Shown here piece by piece: positions 16,543-26,879 of a stretch of DNA of 64,000 nt. The DNA lies in the NCBI RefSeq assembly GCF_003600685.1, contig NZ_CP032084.1:4092001-4156000 (forward strand), written 5' to 3'. Within the stretch, counting starts at the first letter, position 1; the number at the start of each line of letters is the position of its first letter. Source of the DNA: Achromobacter sp. B7. Lineage in GTDB: Bacteria; Pseudomonadota; Gammaproteobacteria; Burkholderiales; Burkholderiaceae_B. Both the position numbers and the translations under genes were made by a program. A model generated the notes under the pieces. That model ran no database searches. It worked only from the letters and a program-made list of their open reading frames with translations, and was not told the origin of the DNA.

Positions 16543-18129
16543 TTAATCGTTGGCCAGCGGGGCTTCGTCCGACAGCATTTCCTGTGGCCGCTTTTCAACG
16601 CGCACCAGCGCGATCCGGCGGCCGTCCATTTCCAGCACCTCGAAGCGGAAGCGCTGGTGATGGGCTTCGTGTTCGCAGACATCGCCGGGCTTGGGCAGGT
16701 GGCCAAAGCGTGACAGCAGGTAGCCTGCAAGGGTGGAAAAGTCTTGGGCCTCGTCGACCAGCCCTTCGGTTTCCAGCACCTGTTCGACGTGGTGCAGGTC
16801 GGCCGCGCCGTCGATCTTCCAGGTGTTGTCGCCGTCGGCCACGATGTCGGGCAGTTCGTCTTCGTCGGGGAATTCACCGGCGATGGCCTCGAACACGTCG
16901 ATGGGGGTAACCAGCCCTTCGATGGCGCCGAATTCATCGGCCACCAGCACCAGCTGCCCGCGCGAACGCTTCAGCGTGTCCATCAACCGCAGGATGCCGA
17001 TCGACTCGTGCACGATGATGGGATCGCGCAGCCGGTTGCGGCGCACGCGGCCTTCGGTGATCAGGTCGGCGACCAGGTCCTTGGCCCGCGCGATGCCCAG
17101 CACTTCGTCCAGCGACCCCCGGCACACCGGGAAAAAGCTGTGCGGCGCCTCGGTCAACTGGCGGCGGATCAGTTCCGGGTCGTCGTCGATATTGACCCAG
17201 GACACATCCGTGCGCGGCGTCATGATCGACCGGATGGAACGTTCGGCCAGCGTCAGCACGCCGCTGACCATGTTGCGTTCTTCCACGCCGAACGCCGGGA
17301 TGGCCGGGCCGTCGGCATTGGGCAGGTCGGCTTCGTCGCTGGTGGGCGGGCGCTTGCCCAGCATGCGCAGCACGGCCGACGCGGTACGTTCGCGCATCGG
17401 GCGGCGGGCGTCCAGCTTGAGCAGGTTGCGGCGCGCCACCTGGTTCAGCGCTTCGATGGCTACCGAGAAACCAATGGCCGCATACAGGTAGCCCTTGGGC
17501 ACCTTGAAGCCAAAGGCTTCGGCCAGCAGCGAAAAGCCGATCATCAGCAAGAAGCCCAGGCACAGGACCACCACGGTCGGGTGCGCGTTGACGAACCGCG
17601 TCAGCGGCTTGGAGGCCAGCAGCATGATGCCGATGGCAATGACCACGGCGATCATCATGATGGCAAGGTGATCCACCATGCCCACGGCCGTGATGACCGA
17701 GTCCAGCGAGAACACCGCGTCCAGCACCACGATCTGCGTAACGATCACCCAGAAGCTGGCGTAAACGCGCGGCCCGGAGGACCCCGCGTGCTGGCCGCCT
17801 TCCAGGCGCTCGTGCAGTTCCATCGTGCCTTTGAATAGCAGGAACAGGCCGCCCACCATCAGGATCAGGTCGCGCCCCGAAGGCGACACCGGACCGACTG
17901 TGAACAAAGGGGTGGTCAAGGTGACCAGCCACGACATGACGGACAGCAGGCCAAGCCGCATGATCAGGGCCAGGCTCAACCCCATGATGCGCGCGCGGTC
18001 GCGTTGCGCAGGGGGCAGCTTGTCCGCCAGGATGGCGATGAAAATCAGGTTATCAATGCCCAGGACGATCTCAAGGACGACCAGGGTAAGCAAGCCGACC
18101 CACGCTGCGGGGTCTAGCAGCCACTCCAT
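16543..18129 (-). CDS. TerC-family membrane protein with CBS pair and CorC_HlyC domain
   Basis: A protein of 528 residues of the YegH/YoaE type. The TerC domain (about 1-220) starts [17 protein letters not shown] and has the acidic membrane motif [12 protein letters not shown], plus [17 protein letters not shown], thought to coordinate metal ions. A CBS pair follows (about 290-420; [20 protein letters not shown]), then a CorC_HlyC ligand domain (about 435-520). Family members are linked to manganese or tellurite handling and membrane metal export. Upstream lies a 14-bp palindrome (GCCATG-TG-CATGGC, 18231-18244), but I find no recognisable yybP-ykoY riboswitch. Confidence 0.88.
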   Translation of the reverse strand: MEWLLDPAAWVGLLTLVVLEIVLGIDNLIFIAILADKLPPAQRDRARIMGLSLALIMRLGLLSVMSWLVTLTTPLFTVGPVSPSGRDLILMVGGLFLLFKGTMELHERLEGGQHAGSSGPRVYASFWVIVTQIVVLDAVFSLDSVITAVGMVDHLAIMMIAVVIAIGIMLLASKPLTRFVNAHPTVVVLCLGFLLMIGFSLLAEAFGFKVPKGYLYAAIGFSVAIEALNQVARRNLLKLDARRPMRERTASAVLRMLGKRPPTSDEADLPNADGPAIPAFGVEERNMVSGVLTLAERSIRSIMTPRTDVSWVNIDDDPELIRRQLTEAPHSFFPVCRGSLDEVLGIARAKDLVADLITEGRVRRNRLRDPIIVHESIGILRLMDTLKRSRGQLVLVADEFGAIEGLVTPIDVFEAIAGEFPDEDELPDIVADGDNTWKIDGAADLHHVEQVLETEGLVDEAQDFSTLAGYLLSRFGHLPKPGDVCEHEAHHQRFRFEVLEMDGRRIALVRVEKRPQEMLSDEAPLAND

Positions 18130-18267
18130 CAGGAGCTCCAGAAGTTACACGACCGGTAATCGTACATGGAAAATTCGTGACATGCCGGTGACACGCGGCC
18201 CTCCGTTTGCCTGATGGCCAATGGTTTTCAGCCATGTGCATGGCTTGTGTTCGCCGTGCGAGGGCCA

Positions 18268-18292
18268 TAAAAAAACCGGCCCGAAGGCCGGT
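18268..18292 (-). terminator. Terminator of suhB
   Basis: On the minus strand ACCGGCC-TTCG-GGCCGGT is followed by seven T residues. It cleanly separates suhB from the TerC gene. Confidence 0.93.
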
Positions 18293-18320
18293 CTGTTGCA
18301 GGCCGCATCGGCCCGCGCGA

Positions 18321-19106
18321 TCAGGCGGCGGACGGCGGGTTCAGCGACGTCAGCAACTGCGTGAAGATCTTGGGCGTGGCGGCCAGGACGTTGCCGCTGT
18401 CCATCCAGCCTTGTTCGCCGTCGAAATCGGCGATCAGGCCACCGGCTTCCAGCACCATCAGGCTGCCGGCGGCCAGATCCCAGGGCTTCAGGCCCACGCC
18501 GCAGAAGCCGTCCAGGCGGCCGCTGGCCACGTAGGCCAGGTCCAGCACGGTGGAACCCATGCGGCGCACGCCCGTAACGCTTTCGGCCATATGGCGGAAA
18601 CGCTGCGAACCCTGTTCGGGATCGCCGGCGTTGGGCCAGTGCGCGCCCAACAGGGCTTCGTGGTAGCGGGTGCGGCCCGAGACGCGCACGCGGCGGTCGT
18701 TCAGGAAGGTGCCGCTGCCACGGCTGGCCGTGAACAGTTCATTGCGCGAGGGGTCATAGATGACCGCTTGCGTGACCTGGCCGCGCTGGGTCAGCGCGAT
18801 CGACACGGCGTAGTTGGGCAGGCCGTGGATGAAGTTGGTGGTGCCGTCCAGGGGATCAATGATCCATTGGAATTCAGCCTGGTCGGGACCTTGCAGCCCG
18901 AATTCCTCGCCCAGCACGGCATGGTCCGGGTAAGCGGCATGCAGTGTCTCGACGATGGACTCCTCGGCGGCGCGATCGACTTCCGTGACATAATCGCGCG
19001 GCCCCTTGCGAGCCACGCTGAGTCGTTCCAAATCCATGCTGGCACGGTTGATAATGGTGCCGGCACGCCGGGCCGCCTTGATGGCGATGTTGAGCATCGG
19101 GTGCAT
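18321..19106 (-). CDS. suhB: Inositol monophosphatase family protein (SuhB)
   Basis: A 261-residue magnesium-dependent phosphatase of the FIG superfamily. The metal motifs are GEEFG near 68, DPLDGTTNFIHGLP near 84-97 and KPWDLAAGSLMVLEAGG near 209. Besides hydrolysing inositol phosphate, SuhB in proteobacteria is part of the rRNA antitermination complex. ATG 19106 (MHPMLNIAIKAARRAG) is the family start; in-frame codons up to 19181 are rejected. It is divergent from trmJ with 130 bp between, an arrangement common in this order. Confidence 0.94.
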   Translation of the reverse strand: MHPMLNIAIKAARRAGTIINRASMDLERLSVARKGPRDYVTEVDRAAEESIVETLHAAYPDHAVLGEEFGLQGPDQAEFQWIIDPLDGTTNFIHGLPNYAVSIALTQRGQVTQAVIYDPSRNELFTASRGSGTFLNDRRVRVSGRTRYHEALLGAHWPNAGDPEQGSQRFRHMAESVTGVRRMGSTVLDLAYVASGRLDGFCGVGLKPWDLAAGSLMVLEAGGLIADFDGEQGWMDSGNVLAATPKIFTQLLTSLNPPSAA

Positions 19107-19236
19107 AAAATTCCGTACGTATGCGGTGGGTTCGCGTGATGATAGGCCACTTGCCGCCCCCCCGAATCGTCGTCGCCCCAACGGGGAAATCGACCCAAAA
19201 AACCAGGAAGGCGTGAAGCCAAACGCGCCATTTTAA

Positions 19237-20028
19237 ATGACTCAAGCATTTTCACGTGTTCGCTTCATTATGGTGAACCCCAGCCACCCCGGAAACGTGG
19301 GTTCGGCGGCCCGCGCCATCAAGACAATGGGCTTCTCCGAATTGGTCTTGGTAGAGCCTAAATTTCCAGATGTAACCAGCCAGCCCGAAGCCGTGGCTTT
19401 GGCCAGCGGCGCGCTGGACGTGCTGGAAAACGCGCGCATCTATCCGTCGCTGGAAGAAGCGCTGGCGCCCGTGACCATGGCGTTTGCCCTGACCGCGCGC
19501 GTGCGCGACCTGGGTCCTCCGCCCTGCGACATCCGTCAGGCGGCCGACCTGGCCCGCGCGCATCTGGCCGGCACAGCCGAAGGCGTGGCCGCCGTGGTGC
19601 TGGGCACCGAACGCGCCGGGCTGACCAACGCGCAGATCGCGCTGTGCCATCGCATTTGCCACATTCCCGCCAACCCGGAATACAGCTCGCTGAACGTGGC
19701 CCAGGCCTTGCAGCTGGCCGCCTGGGAGCTGCGCTACGCCCTGCTGGTGGAACAAGGCGCGGCGCTGTTGCCCGCGTCGACCGCGCAAGAGCCGTCGCGC
19801 GGCGCCGAGCCCGCTTCGGGCGAGGCCGTGCAGGCGTTCCTGGCGCATTGGGAAGAAGCGCTGATCGGCGTCCAGTTCCTGGACCCGGCGCACCCGAAGA
19901 AGTTGATGCCGCGCATGCGCCACCTGTTTTCGCGGCCGGCGTTGACGCGCGACGAAGTGGACATGATGCGCGGCGTCTGCACCGCCATGCTGGCCACCGC
20001 TCGGCGCAACGGCGGCGCAAAAAAATAG
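19237..20028 (+). CDS. trmJ: tRNA (cytidine/uridine-2'-O-)-methyltransferase
   Basis: A SPOUT methyltransferase of 263 residues that 2'-O-methylates position 32 of the anticodon loop in several tRNAs. RFIMVNPSHPGNVGSAARAI (9-28) is the TrmH-type N-terminal motif. VVLGTERAGLTNAQI and IPANPEYSSLNVAQALQLAA form the C-terminal SAM-binding trefoil knot. A C-terminal extension after 180 is typical of TrmJ. Its stop codon is within the stem of a terminator hairpin. Confidence 0.94.
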   Translation: MTQAFSRVRFIMVNPSHPGNVGSAARAIKTMGFSELVLVEPKFPDVTSQPEAVALASGALDVLENARIYPSLEEALAPVTMAFALTARVRDLGPPPCDIRQAADLARAHLAGTAEGVAAVVLGTERAGLTNAQIALCHRICHIPANPEYSSLNVAQALQLAAWELRYALLVEQGAALLPASTAQEPSRGAEPASGEAVQAFLAHWEEALIGVQFLDPAHPKKLMPRMRHLFSRPALTRDEVDMMRGVCTAMLATARRNGGAKK

Positions 20029-20051
20029 GGACGGGCGCAAGGTCCGTCCCT
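20027..20051. terminator. Hairpin overlapping the trmJ stop codon
   Basis: AGGGACGG / CCGTCCCT with a 9-nt loop, followed by TTGGG. The TAG stop supplies the first paired bases. A second hairpin (CCCCGGC / GCCGGGG, about 20064-20093) precedes the stop of the Bug gene on the other strand. Confidence 0.6.
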
Positions 20052-20101
20052 TTGGGATCACAGCCCCGGCAGCAACTGGTGCTGGCCGGGGTGTCCCGCT
20101 A

Positions 20102-21091
20102 TCAGTCCACCTTGGCGCCCGAGGCCTTGACCACCGGGGCCCAGCCATCGACTTCCGACTTGATGAACGCGCCGAATTCAGCCGGCGTGGTCTTCACGCC
20201 CACGGCGCCCAGCTTTTCATAGCTGGTCTGCACGGAAGGCTTGTCCAGCGCTTTCTGCATGGCGGCATTCAGCGTGTTGATCACTTCCGGCGGCGTGCCG
20301 GCCGGGGCCAGCAGGCCGAACCAGGAGGACACGTCAAAATCGGTAAAGCCCGATTCCTTCATGGTGGGCAGGTCCGGCGCGCTCTTGGAGCGGTCGCTGG
20401 TGGTGACGGCCAGGGCGCGCAGCTTGCCCGATTGGGCGTGCGGCCATGCCGACGGCATGTTGTCGAACATGAATTGCACTTGGCCGCCGATCAGGTCGGT
20501 CATGGCCGGCGCGCTGCCCTTGTAGGGCACGTGCAGCACGTCAATGCCCGCCTTCATCTTGAACAGCTCGCCCGCCATGTGGATGGAGGTGCCGCTGCCC
20601 GACGAGGCAAAAGCCAGCTTGCCCGGATTCTTCTTGGCGTAATCGACCAGTTCCTTGACCGACTTGACCGGCACTTCCGGGTTCACGACCAGGATGTTGG
20701 GCACTTTGGCGCCCAGGGCGACCGGGGCGAAGTCCTTGGTCAGATCGAACGTGACGTTCTTGTACAGCGTCTGGTTGATGGCGCTGGTGACGGCCACGAA
20801 CAGCAGCGTGTAGCCATCCGGGGCGGCGCGCTGCACCTGATCGGTGGCGATGTTGCTGCCGGCGCCCGGCTTGTTTTCAACCACGAACGACTGGCCCAGG
20901 GCCTCGGTCAGTTCCTTGGCCATGATGCGGGCGATCACGTCGGTGGTACCACCGGCGGAAAATCCGACCACGATGCGGACGGGTTTGTCAGGGTATGCGG
21001 CATGGGCGGAACCCATTGCGAACGCGCTTGCGGCGGTAGCCAGAAGGGTGGCGGCAAAACGCCGCAGGCCAGGCTTTTGACCTGTAGTCAT
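20102..21091 (-). CDS. Bug/TctC-family tripartite tricarboxylate receptor protein
   Basis: A periplasmic solute-binding protein of 329 residues. The signal peptide ends ...ASAFAMGSAHA, followed by the family opening YPDKPVRIVVGFSAGGTTDV, then FVVENKPGAGSNIA and a VPYKGSAPAMTDLIGGQVQ segment. These proteins bind carboxylates or related small ligands; many are orphans without their transporter, as here. ATG 21091 has GGAG seven bases upstream. The divergent IclR gene and two palindromes in the spacer suggest local control. Confidence 0.93.
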   Translation of the reverse strand: MTTGQKPGLRRFAATLLATAASAFAMGSAHAAYPDKPVRIVVGFSAGGTTDVIARIMAKELTEALGQSFVVENKPGAGSNIATDQVQRAAPDGYTLLFVAVTSAINQTLYKNVTFDLTKDFAPVALGAKVPNILVVNPEVPVKSVKELVDYAKKNPGKLAFASSGSGTSIHMAGELFKMKAGIDVLHVPYKGSAPAMTDLIGGQVQFMFDNMPSAWPHAQSGKLRALAVTTSDRSKSAPDLPTMKESGFTDFDVSSWFGLLAPAGTPPEVINTLNAAMQKALDKPSVQTSYEKLGAVGVKTTPAEFGAFIKSEVDGWAPVVKASGAKVD

Positions 21092-21111
21092 AGTGTCTCC
21101 GTGCAGGTACT

Positions 21112-21126
21112 GTCCATTAGATGGAC
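21112..21126. promoter_or_regulatory. Operator candidate 1 (IclR/Bug spacer)
   Basis: GTCCA-TTAGA-TGGAC, with a perfect 6-bp inverted repeat GTCCAT/ATGGAC. It lies 21 bases upstream of the Bug start. The matching site is at 21185-21199. Confidence 0.5.
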
Positions 21127-21184
21127 GATTCGAATTATTTGATGACGCATTTTGAGCTATACACGACGGTTGCATCAAGGTAGA

Positions 21185-21199
21185 GTCCACGCTACGGAC
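21185..21199. promoter_or_regulatory. Operator candidate 2 (IclR/Bug spacer)
   Basis: GTCCA-CGCTA-CGGAC, of the same 15-bp length and same outer half sites as the site at 21112. Centre-to-centre distance is 73 bp, about seven helical turns. Confidence 0.5.
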
Positions 21200-21251
21200 A
21201 ATGGTTTTCCCTTGACCGTTCCGCAATAACCCTAAGTTTTCAGAGATTTGC

Positions 21252-22013
21252 ATGCAAGACAGTGATGCCGCGGCCGCAGGCCCACGTACGTTGCGGCGCG
21301 GACTTGCCGTGCTGGCCGCCCTGCGCGACCAAGGGCCCGACGGCCTCAGCGTGACCGATATCGCCCGCTTGACGGGCATACAGCGCCCCACCATCTACCG
21401 CCTGTTGGCCGCCCTGTTGGACGCCGGCTTGGTGCTGCCCGTGACGGGCACCAAGAAATATCGCGCCCAGCTGGCCGTGGACCCCGACACCCGCTCGCGC
21501 GATCCGCGCGTGCGTCAACTGCTGCCCGTGCTGCGCCGCCTGGCGGACCGCACGGGCGACGCCGTGTTCCTGGTGGTGCGCGACGATGATGATTCCATCA
21601 GCCTGCATCGCGAAATCGGCAGCTACCCGGTGCAGATCCTGGCCACCTACGCCGGCAAGCGCCAGCCGCTGGGCGTGGGCTCAGGCGGCATGGCGCTGCT
21701 GGCCGCGCTGCCGGACGACATTGCACGCAGCATCGTCGACCGCAATTCGGGCCGGCTGGACGAATACGGCGGCATGACGCCGCAGGAAATGTACCGGCTG
21801 ATCGACAACACCCGCGCGCGCGGGTATTCCGTGGTGGGCAATCACGCGGTGCGTGGCGCGCTGGGCGTGGGTTGCGCGCTGCTGGATTCGCACGGCTCGC
21901 CGCTGCTGGCCGTCAGTGTCACGGCCATCATCGACCGCATGCCGGCCCAGCGTCAGCGCGAGATCGCGGGCTGGATCAAATCGGAACTGGCGCGGCTGGC
22001 GATGCAGGCTTGA
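21252..22013 (+). CDS. IclR-family transcriptional regulator
   Basis: 253 residues. The winged HTH (LRRGLAVLAALRDQGPDGLS, then DIARLTGIQRPTIYRLLAAL) occupies about 14-75. The IclR effector domain follows, recognisable in GGMALLAALPDDI and the DNTRARGYSVVGNHAVRGAL region. Regulators of this type sense small carboxylates or aromatics and often control a divergent Bug gene, as the arrangement here suggests. The start ATG 21252 has no strong SD. Confidence 0.9.
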   Translation: MQDSDAAAAGPRTLRRGLAVLAALRDQGPDGLSVTDIARLTGIQRPTIYRLLAALLDAGLVLPVTGTKKYRAQLAVDPDTRSRDPRVRQLLPVLRRLADRTGDAVFLVVRDDDDSISLHREIGSYPVQILATYAGKRQPLGVGSGGMALLAALPDDIARSIVDRNSGRLDEYGGMTPQEMYRLIDNTRARGYSVVGNHAVRGALGVGCALLDSHGSPLLAVSVTAIIDRMPAQRQREIAGWIKSELARLAMQA

Positions 22014-22066
22014 TGGCGAGCCAGAGGGTGGACCAGATGGCGGACGCCTTCTTGGCCGCATGAAAC

Positions 22067-22090
22067 AACGGGCGCCCGAAGGCGCCCGTT
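22067..22090. terminator. Intrinsic terminator between IclR and mscS
   Basis: AACGGGCGCC-CGAA-GGCGCCCGTT is a perfect 10-bp stem with a tetraloop. On the minus strand it is followed by GTTTCATG, on the plus strand by TGCATG, so it fits the mscS transcript better. Confidence 0.75.
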
Positions 22091-22115
22091 TGCATGCTCG
22101 ACAAGCCGGCGACCA

Positions 22116-22961
22116 TCAGGTGGCCGCGTCCGCCTTGCCGGCAGTCTTGGGGTTCTGGATTTCGCGCAGCGGAATCGGCGGCTGAAAACCGGCCGCTTCC
22201 AGCGAGGTGCGGATTTCCTGGTACAGGCCCCAGCGCAGATCCCAATACTTGCTGGATTCCGCCCACACGCGCACGTTCACGATGACGCCGCTTTCCTTGT
22301 ACTCAAACACCTTGATCTGCGGCTCCGGATCCATCAGCGCATCCGGGCGCGCGGCCACGATTTCCTTGAGCTTGTTCATCACCTGATCCAGGTCGTCGCC
22401 ATAGCGCACCGGCACCGGGATATCCAGGCGGCGCGTTTTGTTGCGGCTGTAGTTGGTGATGGTGGCGTTCCAGACGGTGCTGTTGGGCAGCGTCAGGTGG
22501 ATGCCGTCGCCTTGCACCAGCCGGGTCAGGAACAAGCCCACTTCGGCCACCGTGCCATCGGCGCCGGAGCTCAGGGCGATGTATTCGCCCGCGCGGATGG
22601 GGCGCAAGATCAGCAGCATGATGCCGGCCGCGATGTTTTGCAGCGTACCTTGCAGCGCCAGGCCCACAGCCAGACCGGCGGCGCCCAACACGGCGATCAA
22701 GCTGGCCGTTTGTACGCCGAATCGCGCCAGCACGGCGATGACGGTAAAGATGCGCACGGCCCACACGACCGTGCTGTAGAACATCGGCACGATGGTCGGG
22801 TCGATCTTGGTGGAACGCGTGGACGCGCGCCGCACCCACCTTCCCAGCAGCGACGACACCCACCACCCGATGATCAGGATCAGCAGGGCCACCGACAGAT
22901 TGATGCCCATATCAACCAGCCTGGGGGCCCAGGCGTGGAATTCGTTCAAGGCGTCTTCCAT
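22116..22961 (-). CDS. mscS: Small-conductance mechanosensitive channel, MscS family
   Basis: 281 residues, close to the E. coli MscS size. Three membrane helices are seen: NLSVALLILIIGWWVSSLL, then STVVWAVRIFTVIAVLARF, then the pore helix with the Gly/Ala-rich AVLGAAGLAVGLALQG and LQNIAAGIMLLILRP. The cytoplasmic beta and alpha/beta domains follow (TVAEVGLFLTRLVQGDG, NYSRNKTRRLDIPVPV). It opens under membrane tension to release solutes in osmotic downshock. ATG 22961 (MEDALNEF) is preferred over ATG 22985. Confidence 0.93.
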   Translation of the reverse strand: MEDALNEFHAWAPRLVDMGINLSVALLILIIGWWVSSLLGRWVRRASTRSTKIDPTIVPMFYSTVVWAVRIFTVIAVLARFGVQTASLIAVLGAAGLAVGLALQGTLQNIAAGIMLLILRPIRAGEYIALSSGADGTVAEVGLFLTRLVQGDGIHLTLPNSTVWNATITNYSRNKTRRLDIPVPVRYGDDLDQVMNKLKEIVAARPDALMDPEPQIKVFEYKESGVIVNVRVWAESSKYWDLRWGLYQEIRTSLEAAGFQPPIPLREIQNPKTAGKADAAT

Positions 22962-23069
22962 GGAATTTTCCACAAAAAATAACAACCGAAAACTGTATCA
23001 GATGACGCCGACGCAAAGGGGCGCGGCGCGGGCTTGCTATGTCAAGCTTTGTAAGTGCCGTGCGCAGTG

Positions 23070-24182
23070 TCAGGCTTTGACGACGCGGAAGTGGTTGTCC
23101 CAGGACAGCTCGCGCGAAGGCGGCAGCACCGGTGCCTGGTAACCCGTGGCATCGGCGCGCAGCATGGCGCCCAGGCCGCTGCTGATCAGAAACCCGGTTT
23201 CGGGCGCGGGCGCCACGCCGCACCCGTCGGCCAATGGCGTCGTGCCCAGGCAGCGGCCGCTGGCCGCGTCCCAATACATCACCTGCCCGCCCACCGGGCT
23301 GGACGTGGCGATGACGCCGCCCGCCGCATCCACCGTGACCGACCCGACGTAGTTGCGCATATTGCGCAGCGTCTCGGCCGGCCCCTCGAACAGTTCCAGC
23401 GGCGCGCCGCGCCGATGCCGCCCGACCAGCGCGGGCCGATCCGATGCCGGTCCCATGTACTGGCAGCCGAACCACACGCAGCCGTCGGCCGCCAGCGCCA
23501 GATGCCGGATCGACAAGCGATGCAGCGTGGGCGGCAGCTCCACCTTTTCAAGCAACCGGCCACTGGCCGCGTCGATATAGGCCAGCGATGGCCGCATCGT
23601 GTCCAGGTTCAGTTCCAGCTTGCCGTAATCGGGATGCGTCAGGATGCCGCCGTTGGCGACGCACAGCGTCTTGCCGTCCGGCATCAATACGACTTCGTGC
23701 GGACCGATACCGGCCGAATCGAATTCGCCGATTCGGCGCCACTCGCCGCCCGGCGAGGCATCGTAGATGCCCAGCACACCGCGCCCGCCTTCGAAGTCGT
23801 TTTCCGTGGCGGCCAACAGGCGCCCGCCATCAATAAACGCGCCATGTCCGAAAAAATGGCGTTCGTCCGGCACAGGCAAGGCCTGTGGCTGGCCCTTGTC
23901 ACGCAACGAAAACGCCACGGCAAAAAAGCCCGGCTGGCGGCCGAACACCACCGCGCGCTGGCGCGCGGCGTCGATGGCAAAGCTATGGCCGCGCGCGGGC
24001 ATCGGCACCACCAGACGGTCGTGCCCGGCCTCGTCCAGCAACACGGCTTCGTCGCGGCCGCCGCGCTTGCGCGCGCTGAGATACAACGCGCCGCCATCGG
24101 CGGGCAGCACCGCCCGGGCGGCGTTGGGCGACAAGCCCAGCGCCGTGGCCAGCATCAGGAAGCGGCGGCGGTCAATCACCAT
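23070..24182 (-). CDS. DUF1513 family protein, Tat-exported
   Basis: 370 residues. The N-terminus MVIDRRRFLMLATALGLSPN is a twin-arginine signal, so the protein probably reaches the periplasm folded. The rest shows repeated beta-propeller-like blades (GIGPHEVVLMPDGKTLCVAN, LSIRHLALAADGCVWFGCQY), with SWDNHFRVVKA at the end. This matches DUF1513, almost always the last gene after imelysin and di-haem genes. The start overlaps the imelysin stop; ATG 24191 is an alternative. Role unknown; perhaps binding of a redox product or metal complex (inference from context). Confidence 0.85.
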   Translation of the reverse strand: MVIDRRRFLMLATALGLSPNAARAVLPADGGALYLSARKRGGRDEAVLLDEAGHDRLVVPMPARGHSFAIDAARQRAVVFGRQPGFFAVAFSLRDKGQPQALPVPDERHFFGHGAFIDGGRLLAATENDFEGGRGVLGIYDASPGGEWRRIGEFDSAGIGPHEVVLMPDGKTLCVANGGILTHPDYGKLELNLDTMRPSLAYIDAASGRLLEKVELPPTLHRLSIRHLALAADGCVWFGCQYMGPASDRPALVGRHRRGAPLELFEGPAETLRNMRNYVGSVTVDAAGGVIATSSPVGGQVMYWDAASGRCLGTTPLADGCGVAPAPETGFLISSGLGAMLRADATGYQAPVLPPSRELSWDNHFRVVKA

Positions 24183-25361
24183 CAAGCGCATTGAACCCGA
24201 TGGTGACACCCAGCGCCGGGGCCAGATCCTGGTCGACGATGGCCTTGGCGTTCTGGATGGTCAGCGAGGCCAACAGCAACAAGCGTCGCCCTTCTTCGTC
24301 TTGCAGCGCGGCGTCCAGCGGGGCGGGCACGGCTTGCAAGGTCTGGGCGGCGGACTGCAATTCGCCGCGCACGGACACATCCATCCAGTCGCTGCCGGCG
24401 GGCAAGGCATAGGCGCCCGCCTGATAGAACGCCCTCAAGCCATCCAGATTGGCCGCCAGCAAGCGCGTGGACATGCCGCTGCGCCAGAACGCGGCGCGCT
24501 TGGGCCGCGCGGCGTCGGGGGATTCGCCCAACACCGGCAGGATCTTCACGTCGCGGGCAAACTGCAAACCGGTCGACAAGGCCTTCATGGCCTCGGCGGC
24601 AATTTCCTGGGGGTCGCGGTACAGGTCGTTGCCGGCTTGCGGCTTGGCGAACTGGCGGCCGAACTCGCCTTGCGGGCTCCAGGCCTGGGCCACATCGCGC
24701 GATATCGTCGTAACGTTGGCGGCTACCGCGCGGGCATAGCCGCAGGCGTAGGCAAAGGTCGGCGCGCCGGTCTGCTTGAGCAGCGCGGGGTCGCCGTACA
24801 GCACGTATTCCAGCGCGGGCAGGCCCTGCACCGCCACGCTGCGGCCCGCCAGCGCGCCGGGCGCGAGCAAGGCGGCGTCTTGCGCGGCGATCAACTGCTG
24901 CACCTGGCGCGGCATGACGCCGCGCGTGTCGGGCCAGAACGCCAGCCGTTCAAAGCGGTTGGCTTGCACCAGCGGGCCAAAACGCAGAATCTCGACGCCG
25001 GACCACGCCAGCGCCAACTGTGTATAGGCGTCGGCCACGCGCGTGGCGCCGGCGGCATCCGGCTTGGCGCACCAGCCGCCCAGCGCGCCATCCAGCGCGG
25101 CGGCGGCATCCACCATCTTGCTGACGGCCGGGCGGGCGTAGTCGCGTGCCAGCCGCTCGCCCAGGTCCGGGGAAAGTTGCGCCTGCACGGCCAGCGGCAT
25201 GGCCAGCAGCGCGGCCGCCAGGGTGGCCTTCGATGCCAAGGATTTCAATGCAAAGGCGTTCAGCGCGGTGGACTTCCATGCGGCGCTCTTCGTCACCAGG
25301 GCATTCCACGCAATCGCCCTGCCCCGCGCAGCCTTAACCCCCGCTTGCGTCATAGATGCCA

Positions 25362-25365
<4 letters not shown>
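24172..25365 (-). CDS. Imelysin-family periplasmic protein
   Basis: 397 residues. The imelysin (insulin-cleaving metalloproteinase-like/IrpA) fold is suggested by LSPDLGERLARDYARPAVSK, the LPALEYVLYGD motif (equivalent of the GxHAIEFLLWG region) and long helices. The N-terminus is odd: about 45 residues of repeats (WNALVTKSAAWKSTALNAFA) precede the signal-like ATLAAALLAMPLAVQA, so the true start may be further in. Imelysins in iron-regulated operons are thought to bind iron or haem; proteolysis is doubtful. It overlaps the cytochrome gene by 4 bp upstream and DUF1513 downstream. Confidence 0.85.

Positions 25366-26875
<1,510 letters not shown>

Positions 26876-26879
<4 letters not shown>

Noticed and set aside
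18130..18264. yybP-ykoY (manganese) riboswitch upstream of the TerC-family gene
   Set aside because: I looked for the conserved helix elements and found none; only a 14-bp palindrome is present.
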